This document shows positions 49,384 to 58,900 of a DNA stretch of 64,000 bases, piece after piece. How positions within the stretch are numbered: the stretch's first letter is position 1; each line of letters opens with the position of its first letter. Origin of the DNA: Nannocystis pusilla (lineage in GTDB: Bacteria; Myxococcota_A; Polyangia; Nannocystales; Nannocystaceae); NCBI RefSeq assembly GCF_020073745.1, contig NZ_JAIRAU010000057.1, forward strand, positions 1-64,000, given 5' to 3'. The notes beneath the pieces are model-generated. The model was not told the DNA's origin and did not search any database. It saw only the letters and a list, made by a program, of their open reading frames with translations. The position numbers and the translations under genes are program-made.

Positions 49384-51078
49384 GTGCCCGCCCCCCAGCC
49401 GGCCGCGACATCCTGGCGAGCGCCCCGGGGCACGACCGGCGGCGCGCGCGACACGGAGGGCTCGGCGAGCTCGCTCCGACCTCGCCGCTCGTGGTTCGCT
49501 GCGCGCCTCCCGGGCGTCGGCCTCTCGCTCGGCCTCGGCGTGCTCCTATCCCCGGGGACAGGTTGCCGCAACGCCAACCTCGCCTCGACGCTGGCGCAGA
49601 CGCCGAGCTACGAGCCGGCCGACCAGACCCGCTGCGGGGTCACGCGCAGCCACTCGCGCCCGCTGATCATCGAGTGGCCGGCGCACGACCGCAGCGAGCT
49701 CGAGACGCTGGTGGCCGAGGGCGGGCGGATGGTCGCGGTCCGCTACGAGGGCTGCGAGATGGAGCTGCTGCGCGGCTGCACGGCGCCGGGCAGCTACCGC
49801 TACCAGGGCGTGCAGCCCAAGCGCGAGGACTACCTGTTCAAGCGGGCCGACGACCTCTACGCCAAGATCCCGCTCGGCGCCGCCAACCTCGAGGCGGAGC
49901 TCGAGCGCCACGGCGCGCTGAGCCTCGGCATGACGGTGGTCGGCCGCTGGCAGGGCGGCCACGGGCGGCCGGCGCGGGTCGACCTGCGCGGCGACTGCGA
50001 GCGCGCGACCCATGTGATCGCGGGCCTGTCGGTCGGGGCGTTCCGCCTGTCCTCCGAGGCAGGTGCGGAGATCCGCGGCGAGGTCGGGTGGATGAAGGCC
50101 GGCGCCGGCGCCGGCTCGTCGGCGGCGCGCGGGCTGGCGCGCAGCGACGGCGAGCTCGACGCCTGCGGCGACGGGCGCGAGGACAGCCCGCCGGACGGCT
50201 GCCGGGCGCTCTTGCGGGTCGAGGTCGAGGCGATCCGCGAGCCGGCCGAGGTCGCGGCGGCGCGGGCCCGCCAGGTCTGCCCCCACGACGCGGCGCTGGT
50301 CGAGGGCGGCCGCTTCCGCGCCAGCGTCGGCGGGCTCAGCGAGGTCGCCGACTTCTGCCTCGACCGCCAGGAGGTGCGCGTGGCCGACTACGCCGCCTGC
50401 GCGGCCAGGGGCCCCTGCTCCGAGGCGGCCACCAGCGCCCGCTTCAAGAGCTCGATCGCCGAGCTCGCGTGGGCCAGCGCCCACTGCAACGGCGACCGCG
50501 CCGGCAAGCGCCGCCACCCGATCAACTGCATCAGCTGGAACCAGGCGGCGGCCTACTGCCAGTGGGCCGGCGGCCGCCTGCCGACCGAGGTCGAGTGGGA
50601 GTGGGCGGCCCGCGGCGGCGAACAGGAGCGCACCTACGCGTGGGGCGAGCAGGAGCCGGGGCCGCGGCTCGTCAACGCCTGCGGGGAGGAGTGCGCGCGG
50701 GCGCGGGCGCGGCTGCAGCCGGAGCTCAAGGATGTCCCCGAGGACATGCTCCCACGGACATGGCTGAAGCTGCACGACAAGAAGGACGGCGACGTCGCCA
50801 CGGCGAAGGTCGGCAGCTACGCCGCCGGTCGCGGCCGCGGCCAGCTGGCCGACCTCGCGGGCAACGTGTGGGAGTGGACCGCGAGCGCGGAGATCTCGTA
50901 CCAGACCGGCGAGGAGGGCCAGATCGGCTGGGGCGGCCCCGACTCCGGGCGCAGGGCCACCCGCGGCGGCGGCTTCCTGTCGACCGACGACGCCGACGTG
51001 CGGACCACCGCGCGCCGGCTGCGAGACGTGAAGGACCGGCGACCTGACCTCGGGTTCAGGTGCGCCTACGATCCGTGA
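49384..51078 (+). CDS. SUMF1/EgtB-type (formylglycine-generating-enzyme-like) lipoprotein
   Basis: A 564-residue predicted lipoprotein. A long basic N-terminus leads to a hydrophobic segment and SPGTGC. Residues about 65-290 are a domain I do not recognise. The C-terminal SUMF1/FGE-sulfatase fold shows DFCLDRQEVRVADYAAC, INCISWNQAAAYCQWAGGRLPTEVEWEWAARGG, LADLAGNVWEWTAS and RATRGGGFLS, ending DLGFRCAYDP. In myxobacteria such domains often serve as sensor or binding modules rather than sulfatase activators. GTG 49384 is supported by TACGCT. Stem-loops at 50731-50763 code for KDVPEDMLPRTW. Confidence 0.82.
   Translation: MPAPQPAATSWRAPRGTTGGARDTEGSASSLRPRRSWFAARLPGVGLSLGLGVLLSPGTGCRNANLASTLAQTPSYEPADQTRCGVTRSHSRPLIIEWPAHDRSELETLVAEGGRMVAVRYEGCEMELLRGCTAPGSYRYQGVQPKREDYLFKRADDLYAKIPLGAANLEAELERHGALSLGMTVVGRWQGGHGRPARVDLRGDCERATHVIAGLSVGAFRLSSEAGAEIRGEVGWMKAGAGAGSSAARGLARSDGELDACGDGREDSPPDGCRALLRVEVEAIREPAEVAAARARQVCPHDAALVEGGRFRASVGGLSEVADFCLDRQEVRVADYAACAARGPCSEAATSARFKSSIAELAWASAHCNGDRAGKRRHPINCISWNQAAAYCQWAGGRLPTEVEWEWAARGGEQERTYAWGEQEPGPRLVNACGEECARARARLQPELKDVPEDMLPRTWLKLHDKKDGDVATAKVGSYAAGRGRGQLADLAGNVWEWTASAEISYQTGEEGQIGWGGPDSGRRATRGGGFLSTDDADVRTTARRLRDVKDRRPDLGFRCAYDP
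50045..50064. repeat. Degenerate dispersed stem-loop inside the SUMF1-like gene
   Basis: GCCTGTCC-TCCG-AGGCAGGT has nearly complementary arms and a 4-nt loop, the CTGTCC-type variant. Confidence 0.45.
50731..50763. repeat. Two overlapping dispersed stem-loops inside the SUMF1-like gene
   Basis: GATGTCC-CCGA-GGACATG is at 50731-50748 (inner 6-bp arms perfect), and ACATGCTC-CCAC-GGACATGG at 50744-50763. They lie in a variable loop of the FGE domain. Confidence 0.65.
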
Positions 51079-51129
51079 GCGCGGCGGCGCCTGTCCGCAC
51101 GGACATGTGACATGTCCCGAGGTTCAGGT
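51042..51129. repeat. Stem-loop cluster at the SUMF1-like gene end
   Basis: ACCTGACC-TCGG-GTTCAGGT (51042-51061) lies in the last codons. GCCTGTCC-GCAC-GGACATGT (51089-51108) and ACATGTCC-CGAG-GTTCAGGT (51110-51129) fill the 55-bp gap to the convergent lipoprotein stop at 51134. Confidence 0.7.
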
Positions 51130-51133
51130 CGCC

Positions 51134-51715
51134 TCACCACGGGCACAGCCGGCGGCAGGACGCCTCGAGGCAGTTCGTCATCGGCAGCCACAGCCCGAAC
51201 GAGGTGCCGCCGATGCCGCCCCACAGGTTGATGGTCGTCTCGCACGCCTCGAGGCAGTCGATCCCGTAGCAGCTGCTCTCCTGGGCGCACTCCTGGATGA
51301 TCGCGCAGGCCTGATCGTCGTGGCAGGCGTCCCACAGCTCGAGGCAGTCGGTGCAGATGCACGCGCTGCACTCGTCGCCGGGGTCGACCTTCTCGAGGCA
51401 GGCCTCGACCGGATCGGGCGGGCCGGTCGTGCTGCTGCCGACGTCGCCCGCGGTCGTCTCGTACCCGGTGGTCGTGGTCGTGCTGCTGCTCGCGCCGGTG
51501 GCGTCGACCGGATCGGTGGTCGTCGAGGTCGAGCCGCTCGCGCCCTCGCTGCCGCTCGCGCCGCCGGTGGTCGACGTCGTGGTCGACGTCGTCTCGGGGG
51601 TGAGCGTGGTGACGTTGCTGGTCACCCCGGTGACGATCGTGACTCCGCCCGGGCCGTCGTCGTCGCGACACGAGACCAGGGCGAGGACGAGGACGACGGG
51701 CGGCATCCGAGCCAT
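51134..51715 (-). CDS. Thr-rich stalk, Cys-rich domain lipoprotein (copy A)
   Basis: A 193-residue predicted lipoprotein. MARMPPVVLVLALVSC gives the lipobox. About 75 residues of Thr/Ser/Gly stalk follow, then a C-terminal domain of about 95 residues with ten or more cysteines (ACLEKVDPGDECSACICTDC, CAIIQECAQESSCYGIDC, CLEASCRRLC). The domain is clearly related to that of the next gene. Function unknown; disulphide-rich surface modules of this kind are abundant in Nannocystaceae-type genomes. TATCGT lies 9 nt before the ATG. Confidence 0.75.
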   Translation of the reverse strand: MARMPPVVLVLALVSCRDDDGPGGVTIVTGVTSNVTTLTPETTSTTTSTTGGASGSEGASGSTSTTTDPVDATGASSSTTTTTGYETTAGDVGSSTTGPPDPVEACLEKVDPGDECSACICTDCLELWDACHDDQACAIIQECAQESSCYGIDCLEACETTINLWGGIGGTSFGLWLPMTNCLEASCRRLCPW

Positions 51716-51724
51716 GCAGCTCGA

Positions 51725-51730
51725 ACGATA
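51725..51730 (-). promoter_or_regulatory. -10-like TATCGT before lipoprotein copy A
   Basis: On the minus strand TATCGT lies 9 nt before the ATG at 51715. Confidence 0.4.
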
Positions 51731-51865
51731 CGCTCAATTGCGCGCCGGTCAAAATCGCGCCGCATGGGCGAATCCGACCTCACGCCAGAAACGCGAAACG
51801 CCGGCACGGAACACCGTGCCGGCGGGACCGGGAGGGTTCAGGCCGGTGCGTGGCTGCTGCGGGGC

Positions 51866-52513
51866 TCAGCACTGGCCGTTGCACTGCTGGTCGACGCAGG
51901 TGCCGATGGCCTGGGCGAGCTGGCCCGAGGGGCTGAACGGGCCGCCGTGCTCCGTGATGATGTCGCCGCACGGGCCGAGGCAGTCGATGCCGCCGCAGCC
52001 GGACTCCTGGGCGCACTCGCGGATCTCCGTGCAGCCGGGGTCCGCCTCGCAGGCCTGCAGCTCCGCGAGGCACTCGGTGCAGGCACACTCGCCGCACGGG
52101 TCGCCCGGGTTGACGCTCTCGAGGCACTCCATCAACGGGTCGCCCGTGGTGGAGGTGGTGCTCGTGGTCGACGTCGTGCTCTCGGTGGTCGTCCCCGGCT
52201 CCTCGGTCGTCGTGCCCGGCTCCTCGGTCGTCGTGCCGGGGTCGGTGGCCGACGTGGGGTTCGGCGGGTCGCCCGTCGAGGTCGGCGGCTCGCTCGTCGA
52301 GTCCAGCGGCCCGGTCGCGGCGGTCGGGTCGTCGCCGGTGATCGACGTGCCGGTGCCGCTCTCGGTGCCGGGCTCGGTGGTGTTGTTGTTGGTGGTGTCC
52401 GTGCCGTCGGTCTGCTGGACGTTGGTGTCGGTGCCCTTGCCGTCGTCGCCGCAGGCGCCGAGAGCGAGCAGGCTGAACGCCGTCATCGAGCTGAAGAAGA
52501 AGTTGCGAATCAT
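51866..52513 (-). CDS. Thr-rich stalk, Cys-rich domain lipoprotein (copy B)
   Basis: A 215-residue paralogue of the neighbouring gene. The signal and lipobox (SSMTAFSLLALGAC) are followed by a stalk of about 100 residues that includes tandem TTTEEPG units. The Cys-rich domain then reads ECLESVNPGDPCGECACTEC, CTEIRECAQESGCGGIDC and CVDQQCNGQC, with the same cysteine order as copy A. The stalk differs entirely from copy A while the Cys-rich domain is conserved, so the domain is the functional part. An AAAGG ribosome-binding site lies about 10 nt before the ATG. Confidence 0.75.
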   Translation of the reverse strand: MIRNFFFSSMTAFSLLALGACGDDGKGTDTNVQQTDGTDTTNNNTTEPGTESGTGTSITGDDPTAATGPLDSTSEPPTSTGDPPNPTSATDPGTTTEEPGTTTEEPGTTTESTTSTTSTTSTTGDPLMECLESVNPGDPCGECACTECLAELQACEADPGCTEIRECAQESGCGGIDCLGPCGDIITEHGGPFSPSGQLAQAIGTCVDQQCNGQC

Positions 52514-52658
52514 AGGTCAGTGCCTTTCAGGGGTCTCCGGGCGTCCCCGCCGCCGCACCCTAACACGCGTTCCCCGGGCTCGAGCCAGAAATGAGCGAAA
52601 AAGCTCCTCGCCGCGCGGCAAGAGTGTGACGCACTCCACACTGCGCTCGCTGTCTCGC

Positions 52659-54707
52659 TCAGCGGCCTGCTGCGCTTGCGGACCCCGGCGCCGGCGGCGA
52701 CTCGGCCACGCGCTGCAGCAGGTCGAAGCGCGCCTGGTACAGGCGGGCGATCCGCTCGATGCCCTCGATGTGGTGGCCCTGGCCCTCGAACTCGACGAGC
52801 GTGACCGGCTTGCCGAGCGCGCGGGCCTTCTCGAAGAAGGCGCGCGACTCGCCGACGGGGACGCGCCAGTCGTTGCTGCCGTGGGTGAGGAGCAGCGGGG
52901 CCGCGAGCAGGTCGACGTGCGACAGCGGGCTGCGGTCCTTCATGCGCGCCAGGTCGTCGGGGCGCGCCGGGTCGCCGCTCTCGAGCACGACCCAGTCGGG
53001 GATGTTGCACTGATCGTGGAAGCTCTTGATGTCGGAGAAGCCGGCGTGGGCCAGGCCGAAGCCGAACTCGTAGCGGTCGTCATGTCCCTTGGTACCTGGC
53101 GGAAAGGTCAGGGCACGCATGGTCGCGTAGCCGCCGTGGCTGCCGCCGAACACGCCGATCTGCGCCGGGCGCAGGTCGAGGGTGCGCTCGGCCCAGCGGG
53201 CGACGTGGAACAGGTCGACGATCTCGTCGCCGCCGAGGTCGCGGTCGTTGAGGGCCGCGAACGCCTTGCCGAAGCCGTCGCCGCCGCGCACCGTCGGCGA
53301 CACGACCGTCAGCCCGGCGGCGCACATGACGTGGGCGAAGGTGCTGTAGTGGTTCTCGCCGCCGTAGAACGCCTCGATGAGGGCGAGGCGGCGGCTCGGG
53401 TCGGCGGGCGGCCGGAGCGGCGTGAGCACGAACGCGTGCAGCTCGCGCGGCTTGCCGGTGGCCTTGTCGCGGTCGAAGGTCGGGATCGCGACGCGCTCGG
53501 CCTTGCACTGGACGACGGCGCCGCGCACCGCCTCGTCGAGGCCGAGGCTCCAGCCGCGGCCGAACGCCGGGCCCTGCGCGTCGGCCCACACCTGCTGCAC
53601 GTTGAGCTCGAAGTGCTGGTCCGGCGCCTCGTGCGACCAGACCACCCGCCCGCCGCGCCCGTCGAGCACGTCGGCCGCGCCCGGCAGCTGACGCGCCGCC
53701 GCGACCTTGCCGGTGCGCGGGTCGATCACCGCCAGCGACGAGCCGAGCGGGCTGCGGTGCACGCCGACCACGCCGATGTCGGTGAGCGACGCCGAGGTCA
53801 GGTCCTCGGTGAAGCGCGTCAGCTGCCGCGCCGCACCTGTCTTGCGGGACATGCTGTAGAGGTTGCGGAAGCCGTCGTCGTTGGCGATGAAGAGCGCGGT
53901 GTCGGCGTCGAGCCAGCCCTCGAGCAGCTCGACGTCGGTGCGCGGGACCCTGGCGTCGGTGACGACGCGCACGCTCGGGCGCGCCGCGGCGAGGTCGACC
54001 GCGACCAGCTGCACGCGGTTGCGGTCGCCGTCGACCTGCGCGGCGAAGAACACCTCGCGCCCGTCCTGCGAGAACCGCGGGGTCGACCACGTGAACGCGA
54101 GCGCAGGCGTGTCGCAGACCACCTCACGCGCCGCCTTGCTGGCGACGTCCATGACCCGCAGGCAGGTGCGGTACGGCGGCGCCGCGCCGGCGCGCGGGAG
54201 GTAGGCCACCTGCGATTCGGCCTCGTCGAGGCCGAACCCGTAGACGTAGTCGTGGTCGGTGACCTGCTCCAAAGACCCTGTCTTCAGATTCATGGTCCAT
54301 AGATTCATGTGCTCGTCGTTGCGAGCGTCGGCGTGCAGCCACAGCGTGTCGGTCGCGCTGTGGTGGTGCACGCGCCACAGGCTGCGCTGCGACCAGTCGA
54401 CGTCGGACACCGTGACCGCGCTCGCCAGGCCCCCGGCGCCGGCGAGGTCGAGCGCCTGCAGCTCGTAGCGGTCGCCGGTCTTGAGCACGAACATCCGGTC
54501 CGTGCGCAGGCTCGGCATCCATTGCACATACGGGAAGCCGGTGAGGAACGGCGCGAGGTCGACGGCGCGGTCGAAATAGTGGACCACGCCCTCGCTCGCG
54601 ACCGCCGCCTCGCCGGCCGGCGGCTCGGTGTTCGGATAGGGCCGCGCCGCGTTGGGGGGGGCGCAGGCGGCCATCAGGGTGAGCGACGCGACGAGGGGGC
54701 TCCGCAT
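52659..54707 (-). CDS. S9 prolyl-oligopeptidase-family lipoprotein
   Basis: A 682-residue serine peptidase. The N-terminus (VASLTLMAAC) is a probable lipobox. A seven-bladed-propeller region (about residues 60-390, with repeated W- and D-rich strands) precedes the alpha/beta-hydrolase domain. The likely triad is Ser in VFGGSHGGYATM, Asp in HGSNDWRVPVGES and His in EGQGHHIEG. Such enzymes cleave short peptides at the envelope. TAGCAG lies 9 nt before the ATG at 54707. Several degenerate stem-loops lie inside (53094-53113, 53835-53854, 54262-54295). Confidence 0.9.
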   Translation of the reverse strand: MRSPLVASLTLMAACAPPNAARPYPNTEPPAGEAAVASEGVVHYFDRAVDLAPFLTGFPYVQWMPSLRTDRMFVLKTGDRYELQALDLAGAGGLASAVTVSDVDWSQRSLWRVHHHSATDTLWLHADARNDEHMNLWTMNLKTGSLEQVTDHDYVYGFGLDEAESQVAYLPRAGAAPPYRTCLRVMDVASKAAREVVCDTPALAFTWSTPRFSQDGREVFFAAQVDGDRNRVQLVAVDLAAARPSVRVVTDARVPRTDVELLEGWLDADTALFIANDDGFRNLYSMSRKTGAARQLTRFTEDLTSASLTDIGVVGVHRSPLGSSLAVIDPRTGKVAAARQLPGAADVLDGRGGRVVWSHEAPDQHFELNVQQVWADAQGPAFGRGWSLGLDEAVRGAVVQCKAERVAIPTFDRDKATGKPRELHAFVLTPLRPPADPSRRLALIEAFYGGENHYSTFAHVMCAAGLTVVSPTVRGGDGFGKAFAALNDRDLGGDEIVDLFHVARWAERTLDLRPAQIGVFGGSHGGYATMRALTFPPGTKGHDDRYEFGFGLAHAGFSDIKSFHDQCNIPDWVVLESGDPARPDDLARMKDRSPLSHVDLLAAPLLLTHGSNDWRVPVGESRAFFEKARALGKPVTLVEFEGQGHHIEGIERIARLYQARFDLLQRVAESPPAPGSASAAGR
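53094..53113. repeat. Degenerate dispersed stem-loop inside the S9 peptidase gene
   Basis: ACCTGGCG-GAAA-GGTCAGGG follows a CATGTCC half-site at 53081-53087. Confidence 0.4.
53835..53854. repeat. Dispersed stem-loop inside the S9 peptidase gene
   Basis: ACCTGTCT-TGCG-GGACATGC mixes a CTGTC arm with a GGACATG arm; it codes for a propeller loop (SMSRKTGAA). Confidence 0.55.
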
Positions 54708-54771
54708 GGCCCTACCCTGCTAGCAGCCCGCCCGCGCCCGAGGCAAGGGGGCGCGGGCGGCGACGCGCGGG

Positions 54772-55755
54772 TCAGAGCGCGTTGGCCTGGGTCATCAGCA
54801 AGCCGCCGAACTCGCTCGGGTCGCTGGTGGTGCAGTAGGGCAGCACGCCCTTGCCGGCGGCCACGCACTCGGCGATGACCGTCGCCCGGCTCCACGCGGC
54901 GCGGCGCGGCGTGTTGAGGCAGACGGCGCCGTCGGGGCCCCACTTGGCCTCGACCGGCCAGACCGTGCCCGGCTCCTGGATGCTCCACTTGTCCGACACG
55001 TCGATCGGGTTGCCGTTGACGGTGTGCGTGGTGCCGTTGCCGCAGTAGTCGGCCCGGATCATGCGCACGCCGGCCTGGTGGGCGTCCTTCAGCGAGGTGC
55101 CGCCGGCGGTGCGCCACGGCGCGTAGCCCCACTCGACCGCCTTCGCCAGCGCGGCGCCGCGGCAGGCCCAGGTGAACGCGTCGGGGTACTCGAGGCGGCT
55201 GCCGGTGCTCTCGTCCCAGGCGAACTGGAGCGCGATCGCCTCGGTCGGGTTGCTGGCGCCGTCGCGGCACAGATAGTCCCACGTGGTCTCGTCGACCTGA
55301 TAGCGCACGTCGTTGAAGTAGATGTCGGGGTCGGTGCTGCTCTGCACCACGCCGGCGATCTTCAGCTTCTTGTGCTCGTAGTTGCCGGGCGCGATCTCGT
55401 AGTCGAAGTCGTACTCGGCGTCGACGAGGTCGGCGCCGGAGCGCTGGATCGAGTCGAGCAGCGCGCTGATCAGGCTGCCCGCGGTGATGGCGAAGTTGGT
55501 CATCTCCGACGAGTTCACCCGCATGCCGTTCAGCCGCAAGCCGTTCACCCGCATGCCGTTCACCCGCATGCCGTTCACCCGCATGCCGTTCACCAGCGGC
55601 CCGTTCAGCTCGACGCCGTTGTCGACCACCTCGCGGAACGTGATCCTGTCGTCCACGGGCGTGCCGGCGTGCGTCTGCTCGACCGCCCCGTCACACCCGA
55701 CGAGACCGACGCACAAACCCGCGACCATGAAAACATTCCTAAAACCCGAAAACAT
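54772..55755 (-). CDS. ADYC-domain lipoprotein with NGMRV pentapeptide repeats
   Basis: A 327-residue predicted lipoprotein (MVAGLCVGLVGC). After about 30 residues come tandem five-residue repeats, NGPLV-NGMRV-NGMRV-NGMRV-NGLRL-NGMRV. The C-terminal domain has cysteines and the signature IRADYCGNGTTHTVNGNPID, matching the ADYC domain described from myxobacterial proteins. Function unknown. The NG-x-x-x repeats could form a compact beta-helix-like or stalk structure. GGGAGGGGG lies about 6 nt before the ATG at 55755. Confidence 0.8.
   Translation of the reverse strand: MFSGFRNVFMVAGLCVGLVGCDGAVEQTHAGTPVDDRITFREVVDNGVELNGPLVNGMRVNGMRVNGMRVNGLRLNGMRVNSSEMTNFAITAGSLISALLDSIQRSGADLVDAEYDFDYEIAPGNYEHKKLKIAGVVQSSTDPDIYFNDVRYQVDETTWDYLCRDGASNPTEAIALQFAWDESTGSRLEYPDAFTWACRGAALAKAVEWGYAPWRTAGGTSLKDAHQAGVRMIRADYCGNGTTHTVNGNPIDVSDKWSIQEPGTVWPVEAKWGPDGAVCLNTPRRAAWSRATVIAECVAAGKGVLPYCTTSDPSEFGGLLMTQANAL
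55513..55617. repeat. Seven 15-bp tandem repeats in the ADYC gene
   Basis: The unit GTTCACCCGCATGCC occurs seven times without spacing. Units 1, 3, 4 and 5 are identical; 2, 6 and 7 have diverged. Identical middle copies indicate recent expansion by slippage or unequal exchange. Confidence 0.92.
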
Positions 55756-55843
55756 CGATGTCCCCCTCCCAATCGGCCGGACAATCCGGCCTCACCCTCC
55801 CTTCATAACGCGGGCGCCGCGAATTTTCGAGGCGAAGCGGGGC

Positions 55844-55858
55844 CGCGAAATCTTCGCG
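55844..55858. repeat. CGCGAA-ATC-TTCGCG palindrome
   Basis: A perfect 6-bp inverted repeat with a 3-nt centre in the 197-bp gap between the kinase stop and the ADYC start. It may be an operator for the ADYC gene or part of a kinase terminator. Confidence 0.4.
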
Positions 55859-55952
55859 CCGTGCCCTCCGGGCGCCCGCCCGCGCCCCATCAATTGGCGG
55901 CCCGACACGCGTCAGTCGCGACGACGATCGCGGCTCCGCGCCGACGACCTCT

Positions 55953-58900
55953 TTACGATCCGCTCGTCGGCTTTCTGTCCGCAATCGCGACCGCATCGGT
56001 CGCGATCGAGGCGCAGACTCGCAACCCCAGCGTCGATTCGCGGACGGCTTTCGCCCACGGATAGCGGTTGACCGAGCGGCAGGTCACCTCGTCGTAATAA
56101 TAGGCCCCGCCGCGGATGATGCCCTCGTCGTCGGCGAGGGACGAAGCCGTCCACTCCCACACGTTGCCGACCAGATCGTCGACGCCGAACGGGCTGCGCG
56201 AGGCAGGGTGGGCGCCGACGACGTCGGGACCGACGTGCTCGGCGACGCGAGCATAGGTCTCGTCGTAGTTGGCCTCGTCGCGCGTGATCGCGTCGGCGTG
56301 CGGGAAGTTGCGGGCGTCGGCGCCGCGCGCCGCTCGCTCCCACTCCCACTCGGAGCAAAGCCGGGCTCCGGGCACCCGGCCCGTGCGATCGAGCCAGGCG
56401 AGGTAGGCCTGCGCGTCGTCCCACGAGATCGCCGAGACCGGCATGTCGAGCCAGTCTTGCTCGACGAGCGCCTCGCGACCGGCGTACTTGAGGGTCTCGC
56501 CGACGCGCGCGACATATGTCGCCTCGCCCGCTTTCATGACGAGGCGCCAGCTGTCGTCGATCGGCTCGAGCCGGACGCCGCCCTGGAACCTGTCGGCTTC
56601 GACCCCCGGGGTCCGCAGCGCTCGCTCCGTCGCGGGCAGGTCGTCGAGGAAGGCGATCCACTCGCGATAGGTGGTCTCGCGCCGGGCGATCACGTAGCTG
56701 CCGGTGACGACCTCGTGCTGCGGCGCGGCGAAGAAGAACTTGCGGCGGATCGTGTCCTCGTCGGCGCTGCCGAACTGCGACGCACCGGCGGCCACGAACG
56801 CGAAGCCGGCGGGGATCGCCGCGGCCGGGGGGATGTCGAGCGCGAGCCGGCGCTCCTCTGCGCGCCGCAGCAGCACCGGGTAGAAGATCGGCTCGCGGTC
56901 GGCGATCTCGATCTCGAGCAAGTACGAGCCCGCCGCCAGCTCGAGCGGCGCGACCGGTGCCGGCCCCAGCTCGCGCGGGTCGACGAGCACCCAGCGGTGG
57001 GCGTCGTCGCGCTCGTAGCGCGACAACTTCACGCGGGCGGCGTCGGGCGTGACCGCGACCGACAGCGACGCCGGCGCGCTCCAGCGGGCCTGCCGGCTGC
57101 CGTCGTCGTAGAGCTTGAGGCGGGCGATCAGCTCCTCGGCGAGCTCGGGCTCGTGGCGCTCCTCGGCCAGCAGCGCCCGCTCGTACAGCGCGTCGGCGAC
57201 GAGCCGCCGCGCCTCCGCCTGCGCCGGGTCGAAGCCGAGAGCGACCTCCGAGGCCATGATCGCCTCCTTGTACGTGCGGTCGGCCTCCTCGATGCGCTGC
57301 TGCGTGCGCGCCCACTCCTCCTCGCCGCCGGGCACGTCGCGCGCGTCGAACTTGCGCATCGCCTCGACCCGGCTGGTCTCGGCCGCGAGGTCGTGGGCGT
57401 GCGCGTCGGCGAACGCCTGGCGCGCGCGCGCCAGCTGGTCGTCGACCTTCGCCGCGAGCGCGCGCGCCTCCTGGATCTTCACGCCGGTGAACGCGAGGCC
57501 GGCGACGAGCGGCAGGGTCGCGACCATGGCGCGGCGCACCCATCGTCGTCGCCGCTGCTCGGCCGCGCTGGCGGCGATGAACTCGCGCTCGCGCGCCCGC
57601 AGGCTCGCGGCCTCGAGCTTGTCGGCCTCCATCAATTGCTCGGCCGTCCACAGACCGATGCGGCCCTGACCGAGGCGCTGCCACTCGACCGCCGCCTGCT
57701 CGAGGCGATGACGGATCTCCCGGGACTCGCGCTCCTCGTTGATCCAGCGCTGCAGCGTGCCCCAGTTGCGGATCAGCGCCTCGTGGGCGATCTCGTGGAC
57801 GGTCCCGTCCTGGGCCTCGCGGGCGACCACGAGGCGGCCGCGCACCAGCGCCTCGAGCGCGGCCTCGCTGGCGGGGTCGCTGCTGACGAGGTCTTCGAGC
57901 GGCAGGCTGGCGCGCGTGTCCTCGATCGTGACGAGGCGCATCAGCAGGCGCCGCACGGCGATCCGCTGCGACGGCGGCAGGCCGGCGACGACGTTGTCGG
58001 CGTGGCGCGCGAGAGCGCCGGTGACCCGGCCGATCTTCTCGAGGTCGTTGGCGGTGATGATCTTGCTGCCGGCCTCGCGCGCCTCCCACAGCTCGGCCAG
58101 GGCGAACTGCAAGAGCGGCAGGCTGCCCTCGACGCCGGCCTGGATGACCTCGTCGACGAGGCCCTCCGACTCGAAGTGCACGCCCTGCAGGCCCGCCGGG
58201 CCGACGATCGCCTCGCGCATGCCCTCGCGCGTGAGCGGCGTGAGCAGGTAGACCGCGGGGTTGATGAACGGGCCGAGCAGCGGCAGCGCGGCGGCGCGGG
58301 TGAGGAAGTCGCCGCGCACGCTGGCGAGCAGGCGCAGGCTGGGCACGCCGGAGGCGAAGGCGGTGAGGAAGCGGCCGAACGGCTCGACCTGCGGCGCCTC
58401 GCTGAGGGTGACGAGCTCCTCGAGCTGGTCGATGAAGAGGATGAAGCCGCGGTCCTTGCCCTGCCGGCGGGCGAGCAGGCGCACCAGGCCCTCGGGCTCG
58501 CCCATCAGCAGCGTGCGCAGGGCCTCCTCCTTGAGCGTGAAGTGCGACGCGAGCGCGGACACCAGCGTCTGCAGCGGGCGCCGGCCGGGGATCATCGCCA
58601 CGCTGCTCCACGTGCGGCCGCCGACGCCCGGCGGCTCGCTCGCTTGCGGTAGCACGCCGGCGCGGCACAGCGACGACTTGCCGACGCCGGAGTCGCCGGC
58701 GACGAGCACGAACGACTGCACGCGCAGGCGGTCGACGACCGCGCGGACCTCCGCGACCCGGCCGAAGAACACCGCGCGGTGGCGGGCCTCGAACGCCTGC
58801 AGGCCGCGGTACGGGTTGCCGTGGATGACCTCGGCGATCGGTCCGGTGGTGAGCAGCAGCTCGAGCGCGGTGCACAGCTCGTCGGCCGAGGCGAAGCGGG

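Noticed and set aside
10189..51129. CRISPR array made of the ACATGTCC repeats
   Set aside because: Copies are scattered over the window, not regularly spaced with unique spacers of constant length, and no cas genes are present.
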